From assembly GCA_019694165.1 (NCBI GenBank), contig JAIBCL010000016.1:62001-126000 (forward strand): 64,000 bases of DNA, given 5' to 3'. This stretch comes from Verrucomicrobiaceae bacterium (lineage in GTDB: Bacteria > Verrucomicrobiota > Verrucomicrobiia > Verrucomicrobiales > Verrucomicrobiaceae). The notes below the pieces were generated by a model, which saw only the letters and a program-made list of their open reading frames with translations, was not told the origin of the DNA and searched no databases. The translations under genes and the position numbers were made by a program. Below, one piece after another: positions 42,437 through 50,344 of this stretch (position 1 is the stretch's first letter; every line of letters begins with the position of its first letter).

Positions 42437-43494
42437 CTACAATGTCACCGGATTCGCTGCCTCGCCTGGCGGCCGACGCGACTTTGGATCACTGCCGCCA
42501 ATCTCCGCTCTCATCTTGTCAGCCATCGCTGCCAGCTTCGCGACGATGTCGGGAGGCTGCGCGGCGACGTTGATCACCTCACCCATTTCAGCCACGAGGT
42601 TGTAGAGGCGCGGGCTCACCTTTGCGTCGTCCTCGACCCTGCTCTTGTTCCTCGCCCAGCCTTGGGTCATCAACGCCAGCTTCTATAATCCTTGGCGAAC
42701 AGCCTGTAGCTTGTAGCTGGAGAAGTACTAGTGCGCCTCGCGTTGTGATTCCTTCGTCTGGCAAAAGAGCAGCGGCGAGATGTCGCACCCGTCAATCAGC
42801 GGCTCGCTCGGCACTTTGCCGCCAGCAATGGTCACGCACGTCGGCAGCATGTCGATCGTGCCAGCTACAGCATCGCACACGCTGCCCGGCGCGATTCTGC
42901 CTGGCCACCACGCGAGTGTCGGCTCGCGGAGGCCACCTTCCCACGTCGTGCCTTTGCCACCACGCAACGGCAACGCGCTGCCGCCGTCCGCGCCTTTGAC
43001 CAGCCACGGACCAGTGTCGCTGGTGACGGAGACGAGCGTGTCTTGATCGAGTTTCAACTCACGCAACGTGTCCAGCATACGCCCCACGCTACAGTCCACC
43101 TCCTGCACCCAGTCGCCGAAGCGGCCGTTCTGCCACTTGCCCCGGAATGCCTTGCCCGGATGGATCGGCGTATGCACCGCCGTGTGCGGGAAGTAGAGGA
43201 AGAACGGCTCGTCCTTGCACGCACGAATGAACCTCAGCGCCTCCTCGGTGTAGATCTCTTCGATTTGATCCTGATCTTCCTCCGTAAGCAGGCGCTCCAC
43301 CTTCTCATCACGCGCCAGCGGCACCACGCGTCTGCCATCGACCTTCGAGGTCTTGAGCAGGTCATTCGAATACGGAATACCGAGGTAATGATCGAAGCCC
43401 TGCTTCGTCGGCAGGAACTCCGGCTGATCACCGAGATGCCACTTGCCGATGATCTGTGTCGCATAACCTCGCTCCTTCAGACGCTCGGCAAGTG

Positions 43495-43502
43495 CAAACT
43501 CC
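43495..43502. repeat. Left target-site duplication of the MITE
   Basis: CAAACTCC here is repeated exactly at 43692-43699 on the other side of the 189-bp insertion. Confidence 0.88.
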
Positions 43503-43691
43503 GGCGCTTCGCTTGTTGTCCCCCCAGGCGGGTGGCTCCGCGCCAGAACAGCTTTCCCCTCGAAACCCCATCGGCAAGCCGTCGTTATGGGGCTTCGAGG
43601 GGAAAGCTGTTCCTCCCAAGATGCCTTCGGGTCGGACATCCTTCTCGCCGATCCGCGTCCCTGGGCGACCCACACGAAACAGCGAAGACCC
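43503..43691. mobile_element. 189-bp ISL3-type MITE inside the sulfatase gene
   Basis: The insert is bounded by 8-bp copies of CAAACTCC. Its left end starts GGCGCTTCGCT, identical over 11 bases to the right end of the ISL3 element. Its right end, read on the reverse strand, starts GGGTCTTCGCTG and matches the ISL3 left end at 18 of 23 positions. It encodes no protein. The centre is a near-perfect palindrome with 26-bp arms (43546-43571 and 43587-43612). Removing the insert and one duplication joins GLHPREF to ALAERLKERGYAT in one frame. It is therefore a non-autonomous element that could be moved by the ISL3 transposase. Confidence 0.88.
43546..43612. repeat. Long palindrome inside the MITE
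   Basis: Arms of 26 bases (GAACAGCTTTCCCCTCGAA... and its complement) differ at one position and flank a 15-base loop. Single-stranded DNA or RNA from here would form a very stable hairpin. Confidence 0.9.
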
Positions 43692-43699
43692 CAAACTCC
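43692..43699. repeat. Right target-site duplication of the MITE
   Basis: CAAACTCC, identical to 43495-43502, directly follows the right terminus of the 189-bp element. Confidence 0.88.
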
Positions 43700-44007
43700 C
43701 TTGGATGCAGCCCGTTCTTGCTCCCCGGCGGATACACGCCCGGCACCGACACGCGCGCGCCGTAGCACCCCGTCATCATCTGTGCCCGCGACACCGAGCA
43801 CACCGGTGCCGCATAGAACGACGTCAGTTTCATTCCCTCCCTCGCCATGCGATCGAGGTTCGGAGCCTTCTGCTTCGTCGCGCCAAACGGCCCGATGTCC
43901 GCGTAGCCGAGATCGTCGATGAAAATGATGACGATGTTAGGCTTCGGTTCGGCGAAGCTCGGGGAGCAGAGTGCAAAAAGGAGCAGGGCAGGCGCGAGGT
44001 GCTTCAT

Positions 44008-44717
44008 GTGACGAGGTGGACGACGCTTCCGCTAGTTTCTTCGATTTCGAGTGGATGACTTATGCAGGGCACACGGTCCCGTATAAATGAGATCGGAGTG
44101 TTGTGGTGGTGGCACCGAGTGTGGGATGGTTATCTGTAGGCTGCATGACCCGTCCCGGTCATGCAATGCTGGGGCGGCTCGCCGATGTGTTCGCGCAGGT
44201 GCCAGGTTCGCGTCAACAGCGTCAGTAGAGACACATGCCGGCAACCAGCCAAGCACTGAAGGAGTGAGCTATGCAATAGCGGGCGACGCGTTCGAGGTGC
44301 CGCCATGCGACATGATTTTGCCGGCGCATTCCAACACGCCGCGCCAACCTGCCGTCGCCGTCGCGCGGGCTGAAGCTGCGTTCCATTGCCGTCATCCGAA
44401 ATCTCGATTGGTAGGTAGAGGGTGCACACGACAGCGGAAGAAGTGCGCGTATCGTGACGAGTCAGCCCCTGTTTGCGGGAGATCCGCCAAGCTTTCGAAT
44501 GATTCGACAGTTCATGGTGGAATTCATCTTTCGACCTTACAGCACACGCTTTGGTGACGCCTGGCACCGAAGGGAAGATCGACTGGTGACTTCAGACGCC
44601 GAGCCGCAGAATGCGGTATCCTCCGACGGCTTGATCGGAGACCGCCCGCCGCATTGTCCTTCCGCGCACGCATCAGGAAAGCATGGCGAGTAGTAGAGGA
44701 TACTGGCGCTCCGGTTT
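44008..44717. other. Region without a recognisable gene
   Basis: These 710 bases contain overlapping ORFs on both strands (up to about 156 codons), but none shows a domain, signal peptide or family motif, and the composition looks more random than in neighbouring genes. It may hold old element debris or the degraded upstream region of the dead sulfatase. No tRNA, array or strong hairpin was noticed. Confidence 0.5.
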
Positions 44718-46208
44718 TCAATCATCCGCCTCCGCCGCGTCTTTGATGACGAAGCGGGCTTTCAGTTTGCAGACCTGCTGGGCGAGGCCGGCGGCTTCGA
44801 CGCTTTGGAGGACTTCCTTGAAGTCTTTGTAGGCGTTGGGGGCTTCGTCGATGGGGTATTGGCGGGCGTTGTAGAGGATGTCGTGGGTTTCGAAGTCGGC
44901 GTTGACCTCCTGCTGGTTGAGAGTGCGGGCGGCGGCTTTGCGGCCCATGCAGCGACCGGCACCGTGATTCACGCTGTAGCAGCTTTTCACGGCATCGGGC
45001 TTGGCGACCATGACGACGGAGCCGTCGCGCGGATTTCCGGGCAGCAGGATGGGGTGGCCGGTTTCGGCGAAGGGCGTGTCTTTGAGCGCGTGGTGGCCGC
45101 CGGGGAAGGCACGCGTGGCACCTTTGCGGTGGACCCACGCGAGCTGGTTATCGACGACTTCCTGACGGGCGATGTTGTGGCTGATGAAGTACACGAGCTG
45201 GCCTTTCGTGCCGGGGAGCACTTCCTGGAAGGCCCCCAGCACGAGCGCGTTGATGAGCAGGTGGTTCACGGTGGCGAAGTTCGCCCCGAGCGCCATGTCA
45301 TCGAGATACGCGTCCGCCTCGGGCGTTCCGAGCGGGGCATAGACGAGCTGTTTGTCATCGGCAGGAAACGGCAGGCCCCAGGTGCGGAAGAAGCCTTCTA
45401 GCGACTTGAACTGACGCTGCGCGAGGATGTTCCCAAAGCCGCGCGATCCGCAGTGGCTGAGGAAGGCGACGTGATTGTCCCGCAGGCCGAAAACCTCGGC
45501 GGTGCGGCGCATCGCGGGGTCATCGGCGAGCTGCACGACCTCGCACTCACCGAAGTGGTTTCCCCCACCGTAGGAGCCGAGCTGGGTCATCTTGTTTTCA
45601 AAGCCGGGGAAGGCGTTGAAGGCACGCATCTTGTCGAGGCGCTCGTGGAGTGTGGAGACGTTTCCATCGTGACCGAGGTGGGCGCTGTCTTCGCAACGCT
45701 GCGCCCACTCGGGCGGGATGCCGAGGGCGTCGCACACGCTGCGGCTCGCGCCTTCGGTGCAAACCTGCACGCCGAGATCGGCGGACACGCGGCGGGATTT
45801 TTTCGCCTCGCGCTGACCACGACCCGCGCCAGTCGGCGTGCGGGCCACGATGGCGTCGATGAGCCGACGGCGGATGGTTTTATCGATGATTTCATCCGCG
45901 GGGATGTCCATCTGGAGCAGGGACATGGAGCACTTGATGTCCACGCCGACCGGCCCTGGATAAATGTGCGTCGGCGAGACCATCACGCAGCCCACCGGCG
46001 CTCCGTAACCGCTGTGCGCGTCGGGATTGAGCACGAGATCGGTCACGCCCGGCGCAGAGCGCGAGTTGAGTGCCTGCTCGATGCAGGACGGATCAAAGCC
46101 CGCCCGGATCGCCTCCGTGCCGATGACGGTGATTGGCTTTCCGGCGTTGTTACACGCTGGGAGAATGGCTTCGGCTTCGCCGGTGATGTGGAAAGGGGAG
46201 GGGGACAT
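44718..46208 (-). CDS. rtcB: RtcB family RNA ligase
   Basis: This 496-aa protein joins RNA 2',3'-cyclic phosphate (or 3'-phosphate) to 5'-OH ends using GTP and Mn2+. Visible landmarks are NPDAHSGYGAPVGCV, the metal site GPVGVDIKCSM (D90 and C93; most RtcBs have GVDIGCGM), GSYGGGNHFGECEVV, LSHCGSRGFGN, VNHLLINALV, and the guanylylation region SVNHGAGRCMGRKAA with its His. Length is slightly above average. No archease, RtcA or RtcR gene is adjacent, so it acts alone or with distant partners in RNA repair. The ATG at 46208 gives a normal N-terminus. Confidence 0.93.
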   Translation of the reverse strand: MSPSPFHITGEAEAILPACNNAGKPITVIGTEAIRAGFDPSCIEQALNSRSAPGVTDLVLNPDAHSGYGAPVGCVMVSPTHIYPGPVGVDIKCSMSLLQMDIPADEIIDKTIRRRLIDAIVARTPTGAGRGQREAKKSRRVSADLGVQVCTEGASRSVCDALGIPPEWAQRCEDSAHLGHDGNVSTLHERLDKMRAFNAFPGFENKMTQLGSYGGGNHFGECEVVQLADDPAMRRTAEVFGLRDNHVAFLSHCGSRGFGNILAQRQFKSLEGFFRTWGLPFPADDKQLVYAPLGTPEADAYLDDMALGANFATVNHLLINALVLGAFQEVLPGTKGQLVYFISHNIARQEVVDNQLAWVHRKGATRAFPGGHHALKDTPFAETGHPILLPGNPRDGSVVMVAKPDAVKSCYSVNHGAGRCMGRKAAARTLNQQEVNADFETHDILYNARQYPIDEAPNAYKDFKEVLQSVEAAGLAQQVCKLKARFVIKDAAEADD

Positions 46209-46423
46209 AAATTGATGGAGAAGTGAAGACAGGGCATGTGGCCATCAAGGGGAGGCGGGATCTCGAACGCACCGAAAATCGGCATGTGATGCCGCTCTTC
46301 GCCGGGTTGAAGCAATGCTCAGAGTCGAAGTTGAACGATGCGGACCGGGTGGAGAACCGCCTCAGGCGCTTCGATCCGGCTTGGAAAGACGTTCTGGCAT
46401 GATGGCCGACCACCGCCGCGCGT

Positions 46424-47212
46424 TCACCGCTGTGGCAGCGGCTCGTTGAGCGGGATCGGTTGCGCCGGATCGGGCTGGCGGGGTTGCGGTTGCGGTTGTG
46501 ATATGGCTGGCGGAGGCGGCTGGCCTTCGAGAGGGATCTGGGTTGTGACCGGGCCTTGCGGCAGGGGACCGTCGTCCGTCGGCGGCGCGGGTTTCCTCCT
46601 GCCGAACAGACCGCTGAAGAATCCCCCCTTGCCTTTCTCCCCCGGGGCTGCGCCTTGAGCCTTCTTTTTCTTTTCCGCCTCGATGCGCCGCATTTCGTCG
46701 CGTTTTTCCTTCTTCGTCGTCGCGGTCATCTCGATGCCGTTGCCGGCTGAACGCGACTGGTTGATGTGCGGGTGCTCTTTCTCCAGGGCCTGGATCACCT
46801 CGCCTGGCACGCCGCTCCAGATGGTGAAAATGCCGTCCGTCACGGGCCGGTCGATGGTAACCAAGTCCACGGACTTGCCATTCACCTTCGAGAGCAGCAC
46901 TTGGCCCACTTTCATGCGGGTGGCCAGCTCCAATGCGTTCGCCCCGCGGAAATCGAGTTTGAGCGTGACTCCGTAACCGTTGCCATCGGCTGCGGGAAAC
47001 GGATGGAAGGCCGCGATGTTCGCGTGGCTGAACTCGGGCACCAGTTTGAAGATCATCCGCTGGCCGCCCACGGTCTCGGGAAAGACCATCCGCGGATTGT
47101 CCTCCTGTGATCCCTCGCCATGCACTGAAATGGTAAACGCGGGTTTCTTGCTCATCCCCGTGCAAAGGATGATGCAGCAGAGGGCGAGACTGGACGCGGC
47201 GGCTCTTTTCAT
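46424..47212 (-). CDS. Secreted protein with Pro-rich tail
   Basis: I do not recognise this 262-aa protein. It has a signal peptide (MKRAAASSLALCCIILCTGMSKK), possibly a lipoprotein signal although the lipobox is poor. The folded part of about 140 residues contains MVFPETVGGQRMIFKLVPEFSHANIAAFHPF and LDFRGANALELATRMKVGQVLLSKVNGKSVDLVTIDRPVTDGIFTIWSGV. A basic coiled stretch (KKEKRDEMRRIEAEKKKKAQG), a Gly/Phe patch and a Pro/Gln-rich tail follow. The tail may span peptidoglycan. It precedes the unrelated RtcB gene and follows the sulfatase gene on the same strand with about 100 bases between. Confidence 0.65.
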   Translation of the reverse strand: MKRAAASSLALCCIILCTGMSKKPAFTISVHGEGSQEDNPRMVFPETVGGQRMIFKLVPEFSHANIAAFHPFPAADGNGYGVTLKLDFRGANALELATRMKVGQVLLSKVNGKSVDLVTIDRPVTDGIFTIWSGVPGEVIQALEKEHPHINQSRSAGNGIEMTATTKKEKRDEMRRIEAEKKKKAQGAAPGEKGKGGFFSGLFGRRKPAPPTDDGPLPQGPVTTQIPLEGQPPPPAISQPQPQPRQPDPAQPIPLNEPLPQR

Positions 47213-47309
47213 GCGCGCATCAAATCAGAGCGCGCCGCAAAATGCAAGAGCGCAGGCGTTCAGGCGCTCGAAGACGAAGAAGATCGCGCTTGAGTCCCCG
47301 GTACGATTT

Positions 47310-48803
47310 TCAGTTGTCCTTCTTCTTCACCGCTGGCGGCGGCTCCTCGTACGTCTGCACGGGAAAGCGCTCGCGCATCCGCTGGCCGAGGACTTCCAAG
47401 ACCTTTGCGTGCTCGGGTTTGTCCGCGACGTTGAGGTTGTTCTGCGGATCGACCGCCTGGTTGTAAAGCTCGATCTCCGTCTTCGCTCCCGGCTTCGTCC
47501 ACTCGACATAGCGCCACTTGTCCGTGCGCATGGCCACGCCGAGATAGCCCGGGCCCTTCGGATACCAACTGAAGGCGGCGTCATTCACCTTCGCCTCCGG
47601 ATCATCGAGCACTGGCTTCAGGCTCCGGCCTTGAAACCCATCGTTCGGGGGCAGGCCGCACAGCTCGGTGAGCGTGGGCGCGATGTCCACCGCCTGCACG
47701 ATGGACTCCGTCGCGCGGCCCGCGTTCTTCATGCCCGGTACCGAGATGATGAACGTGTTCCTGGTGGCGCCTTCGTAGTTGTTGTGCTTCGCGCCCCACC
47801 ATGTGTGCTCTCCCATGTAATAGCCGTGGTCGCTCCAGAACACGATGATCGTGTTCTTTGCCAGTCCGGTCTCCTTCAGAGCCGCCACCAGCCGGCCGAC
47901 CTGCGCATCCACATAGCTGATGGCGGCCAGGTAGCCGTGCAGGCACTCGCGGGCAAACGACTCCGGCAGGTCCCCCTCCGGAACGCCCGCGTACCAGTGG
48001 AAATCCATGCCGGACGTGGCGGCAAAGGCAGGCGCTCCGCGTGGCAGGAAATTGTTCGCGGCCATCGGTATCTTCTCCCGCTCGTAGATGTCCCAGTACT
48101 TTTTCGGCGACACCCACGGCACATGCGGATTGGCAAAACCGACCGCGAGAAAAAACGGCTTCTCCGGCGTCTTCGCGTGCTCGCGCAATTGTGCGATGGC
48201 GTTCACGGCGCAGTCCCCGTCGAGCAGGTCGTCATCACCGCATGCCACGGCATCAAAGGCGGGCACCGCGTAGTTCACGGCGCCCTTCCCCTTTGCCGGG
48301 GCTGTGATGCCTTTCTCCGCGATCTCCTTTTTGCGCGCGGCCACGGCAGCCGTGCCGACGGGGCCGTTGCGCGGCTTGCGGCTGTGCCACGCCGGTACGG
48401 TCCAGGATGCATCGTCATCAATGCCGACGTGGTAGATTTTGCCCAGGCTGCGGCAGTGGTAGCCGTTGTTCTTGAAATGCTGGGGCATCGTCGTGATGTC
48501 GGGCATCGTCGTCCGCAGCGTGCGGCCGATTTCGAAAATGCCCGTCGTCGCCGGGTAGCGGCCGGTCAGCATGGAAATGCGCGAAGGCGAGCACAGCGCC
48601 TGCTGTACGTAGCTGCGCAGGAAGACCATTCCGTGGCGGGCAAGGGCGTCGAGATTCGGGGACTTCACCGTTTTGTCGCCGTAGCAGCCGAGCTGCGGCC
48701 GCATGTCATCCGAGGCGATGAAGAGGACATTCGGACGCTCCGCCGCCCGTGCGGACAACAACACTACGGCCAAGAACAAGGACACGAGCAGTTTGGTGGA
48801 CAT
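47310..48803 (-). CDS. Secreted sulfatase (iduronate-2-sulfatase type)
   Basis: This 497-aa enzyme has a signal peptide (MSTKLLVSLFLAVVLLSARA) followed by the metal site RPNVLFIASDDMRPQLGCYGD. The formylglycine motif CSPSRISMLTGRYP (CxPSR) is intact, so it can be activated by a formylglycine-generating enzyme. FFLAVGFANPHVPWVSPKKYWDIYE, FWSDHGYYMGEHTWWGAKHNNYEGATR and ELYNQAVDPQNNLNVAD are typical of the iduronate-2-sulfatase-like subgroup. Likely targets are sulfated polysaccharides outside the cytoplasm. The frame is open 27 codons upstream; the ATG at 48803 gives the signal peptide. Confidence 0.93.
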   Translation of the reverse strand: MSTKLLVSLFLAVVLLSARAAERPNVLFIASDDMRPQLGCYGDKTVKSPNLDALARHGMVFLRSYVQQALCSPSRISMLTGRYPATTGIFEIGRTLRTTMPDITTMPQHFKNNGYHCRSLGKIYHVGIDDDASWTVPAWHSRKPRNGPVGTAAVAARKKEIAEKGITAPAKGKGAVNYAVPAFDAVACGDDDLLDGDCAVNAIAQLREHAKTPEKPFFLAVGFANPHVPWVSPKKYWDIYEREKIPMAANNFLPRGAPAFAATSGMDFHWYAGVPEGDLPESFARECLHGYLAAISYVDAQVGRLVAALKETGLAKNTIIVFWSDHGYYMGEHTWWGAKHNNYEGATRNTFIISVPGMKNAGRATESIVQAVDIAPTLTELCGLPPNDGFQGRSLKPVLDDPEAKVNDAAFSWYPKGPGYLGVAMRTDKWRYVEWTKPGAKTEIELYNQAVDPQNNLNVADKPEHAKVLEVLGQRMRERFPVQTYEEPPPAVKKKDN

Positions 48804-48974
48804 GCTGGTGCAACGAAGCGGCAGACGCGAAGTTGCAACACGTCCCCGGTGCGCCAGATCGGGCGGCGGCGTCTGGAGCCTCACGCGCTCTCACCGGAGC
48901 GCAGTGCGCGCCCAGCCCGGGTGCGCTCGTTTCCCCTTTCCCCTGCCACCGGACCGGCTACATCTCCCTCCCGC

Positions 48975-50291
48975 ATGTCTCACAAAACCATCTCGCTGCC
49001 CTCCGCTGTGTCGCTCGTCATCACGAGCATGATCGGCGTCGGCGTCTTCACTTCGGTCGGGTTTCAATTGCTCGGGCTGCCGTCTGGATTTCCGATTCTG
49101 ATGCTGTGGGTCGTCGGCGGTGTCGCTTCGCTGTGCGGCGCGCTGTGCTACGCGGAACTGGTGGCGATGATGCCGAAGTCCGGCGGCGAGTATCACATTC
49201 TGCGCGAGGCGTATCATCCGATGGCCGGCTTTCTTGCGGGTTGGATTTCCATCACGGCGGGCTTCGCGGCGCCCATCGCGGCGGTGGCAATGGCGTTCAG
49301 CAAATACGCTCAGAATCTCGGCCTCAACGTGCTGCCGCAAAATGTGACTGCAGCCACGCTCATCATCGTGATCGCGGCGGTTCACTTCGGCAGCCTGCGA
49401 TTTATCGGCGGCTTTCTCACGGCGACGACGGGACTGAAAGTCGGGCTGATCCTCGCGTTTCTCGTCGGCGCGTTGTTCGTCGGCAAAGGCCAGAGTCCGT
49501 CGCTCGCGCCGAAGGCTGGCGACATGGCGCTGATGATGAGCCCCGACTTCGCCACGTCGCTCGTATATGTGATGTTCGCGTATCTCGGCTGGAACGGCGC
49601 GGCGTATGTCGCCAGTGAAGTGAAGGATCCGCAGCGCAATGTGCCGCTCGCCTTCTGCCTCGGCATTCTCGCCGTGATGGTGCTCTACATCACGCTGAAC
49701 GCCGTCTTCCTCTGGTGTACGCCTTGGGACTCGATGAAGGGCCAGCTCGAGGCGGGCATCATCGCGGCGAAGTCCGTCTTCGGCGAAAATGGCGGCCGGC
49801 TGATGGGCGGTCTGATTTCCTTCGGCATCATCTCGACCGTCGCAGGCTTTACATGGGCCGGCTCGCGGGTGAACCAGCGCATCGGCCAGGATTTCGCCAG
49901 CCTCGGCTTCCTCGCGAGCATCAATCGCAACGGCGCGCCAGCGATCGCGCTCGTGCTCCAGACGGTGCTCTCGCTCGTGATGCTTTTCTCCGGCAAGTTC
50001 GACGAAGTGATCAACTACCTCATGTGCCAGCTCACGGTGTGCTCGATGCTCGCCGTGCTCGCGGTCGTGATCATGCGCTGGCGCGCGCCGCAGGATGAGC
50101 GTCCGTTCAAGGTGCCGCTGTATCCGCTGCCGGTGATCATTTTCCTCGGCGTGTCGCTCTGGATGCTCGTGTTTCAAATCCGCGCGCGTCCCGCCGAGAC
50201 GGCCTGGGGCCTCCTGACACTCGTCGTCGGCGGTGCGATCTACTTCTCCGTTCAGATGCATCAGCGCAAAACCGGCAAGACCAATGGCTGA
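48975..50291 (+). CDS. APC-family amino acid permease
   Basis: This 438-aa inner-membrane protein has about twelve hydrophobic segments and the APC-family start SLPSAVSLVITSMIGVGVFTSVGFQLLG, with the GVGVF unwound-helix motif. Other signs are GALCYAELVAMMPKSGGEYHILREAY, FAYLGWNGAAYVASEVKDPQRNVPLA, and VGALFVG between helices. It probably exchanges or imports amino acids; the substrate cannot be told. A very long open frame extends upstream to 46980, antisense to two real genes, and is rejected. The ATG at 48975 begins the family-conserved sequence. It is followed after 53 bases by the GlcD-like gene on the same strand. Confidence 0.92.
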   Translation: MSHKTISLPSAVSLVITSMIGVGVFTSVGFQLLGLPSGFPILMLWVVGGVASLCGALCYAELVAMMPKSGGEYHILREAYHPMAGFLAGWISITAGFAAPIAAVAMAFSKYAQNLGLNVLPQNVTAATLIIVIAAVHFGSLRFIGGFLTATTGLKVGLILAFLVGALFVGKGQSPSLAPKAGDMALMMSPDFATSLVYVMFAYLGWNGAAYVASEVKDPQRNVPLAFCLGILAVMVLYITLNAVFLWCTPWDSMKGQLEAGIIAAKSVFGENGGRLMGGLISFGIISTVAGFTWAGSRVNQRIGQDFASLGFLASINRNGAPAIALVLQTVLSLVMLFSGKFDEVINYLMCQLTVCSMLAVLAVVIMRWRAPQDERPFKVPLYPLPVIIFLGVSLWMLVFQIRARPAETAWGLLTLVVGGAIYFSVQMHQRKTGKTNG

Positions 50292-50344
50292 ATCCGGCGG
50301 ATGGCCGCAGTTGAAGTCATCCGGGTGCTCACCAATTTGCCGCC

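Larger units (their letters stand above)
42437..44007 (-). pseudogene. Secreted arylsulfatase, broken by a MITE and nonsense codons
   Basis: The N-terminus (MKHLAPALLLFALCSPSFAEPKPNIVIIFIDDLGYADIG) is a signal peptide plus sulfatase metal site. The formylglycine motif reads CSVSRAQMMTG, with Val where Pro or Ala is usual. The frame runs to GLHPREF near 43692, where a 189-bp element interrupts it. It resumes at FALAERLKERGYATQIIGKWHLGDQPEFLPTKQGFDHYLGIPYS and continues through PFFLYFPHTAVHTP and SDTGPWLVKG. Stop codons at 42728-42730 (replacing Tyr of AHYYFSSY) and 42683-42685 (replacing Trp of LWKLAL) break the C-terminal part, which ends RRPPGEAANPVTL. It once hydrolysed sulfate esters outside the cytoplasm; it cannot now. 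Confidence 0.93.

Noticed and set aside
46980-48974. Very long plus-strand open frame upstream of the APC permease
   Set aside because: It is antisense to the Pro-rich secreted protein and to the intact sulfatase. It shows no family features, and the permease sequence begins sharply at 48975.
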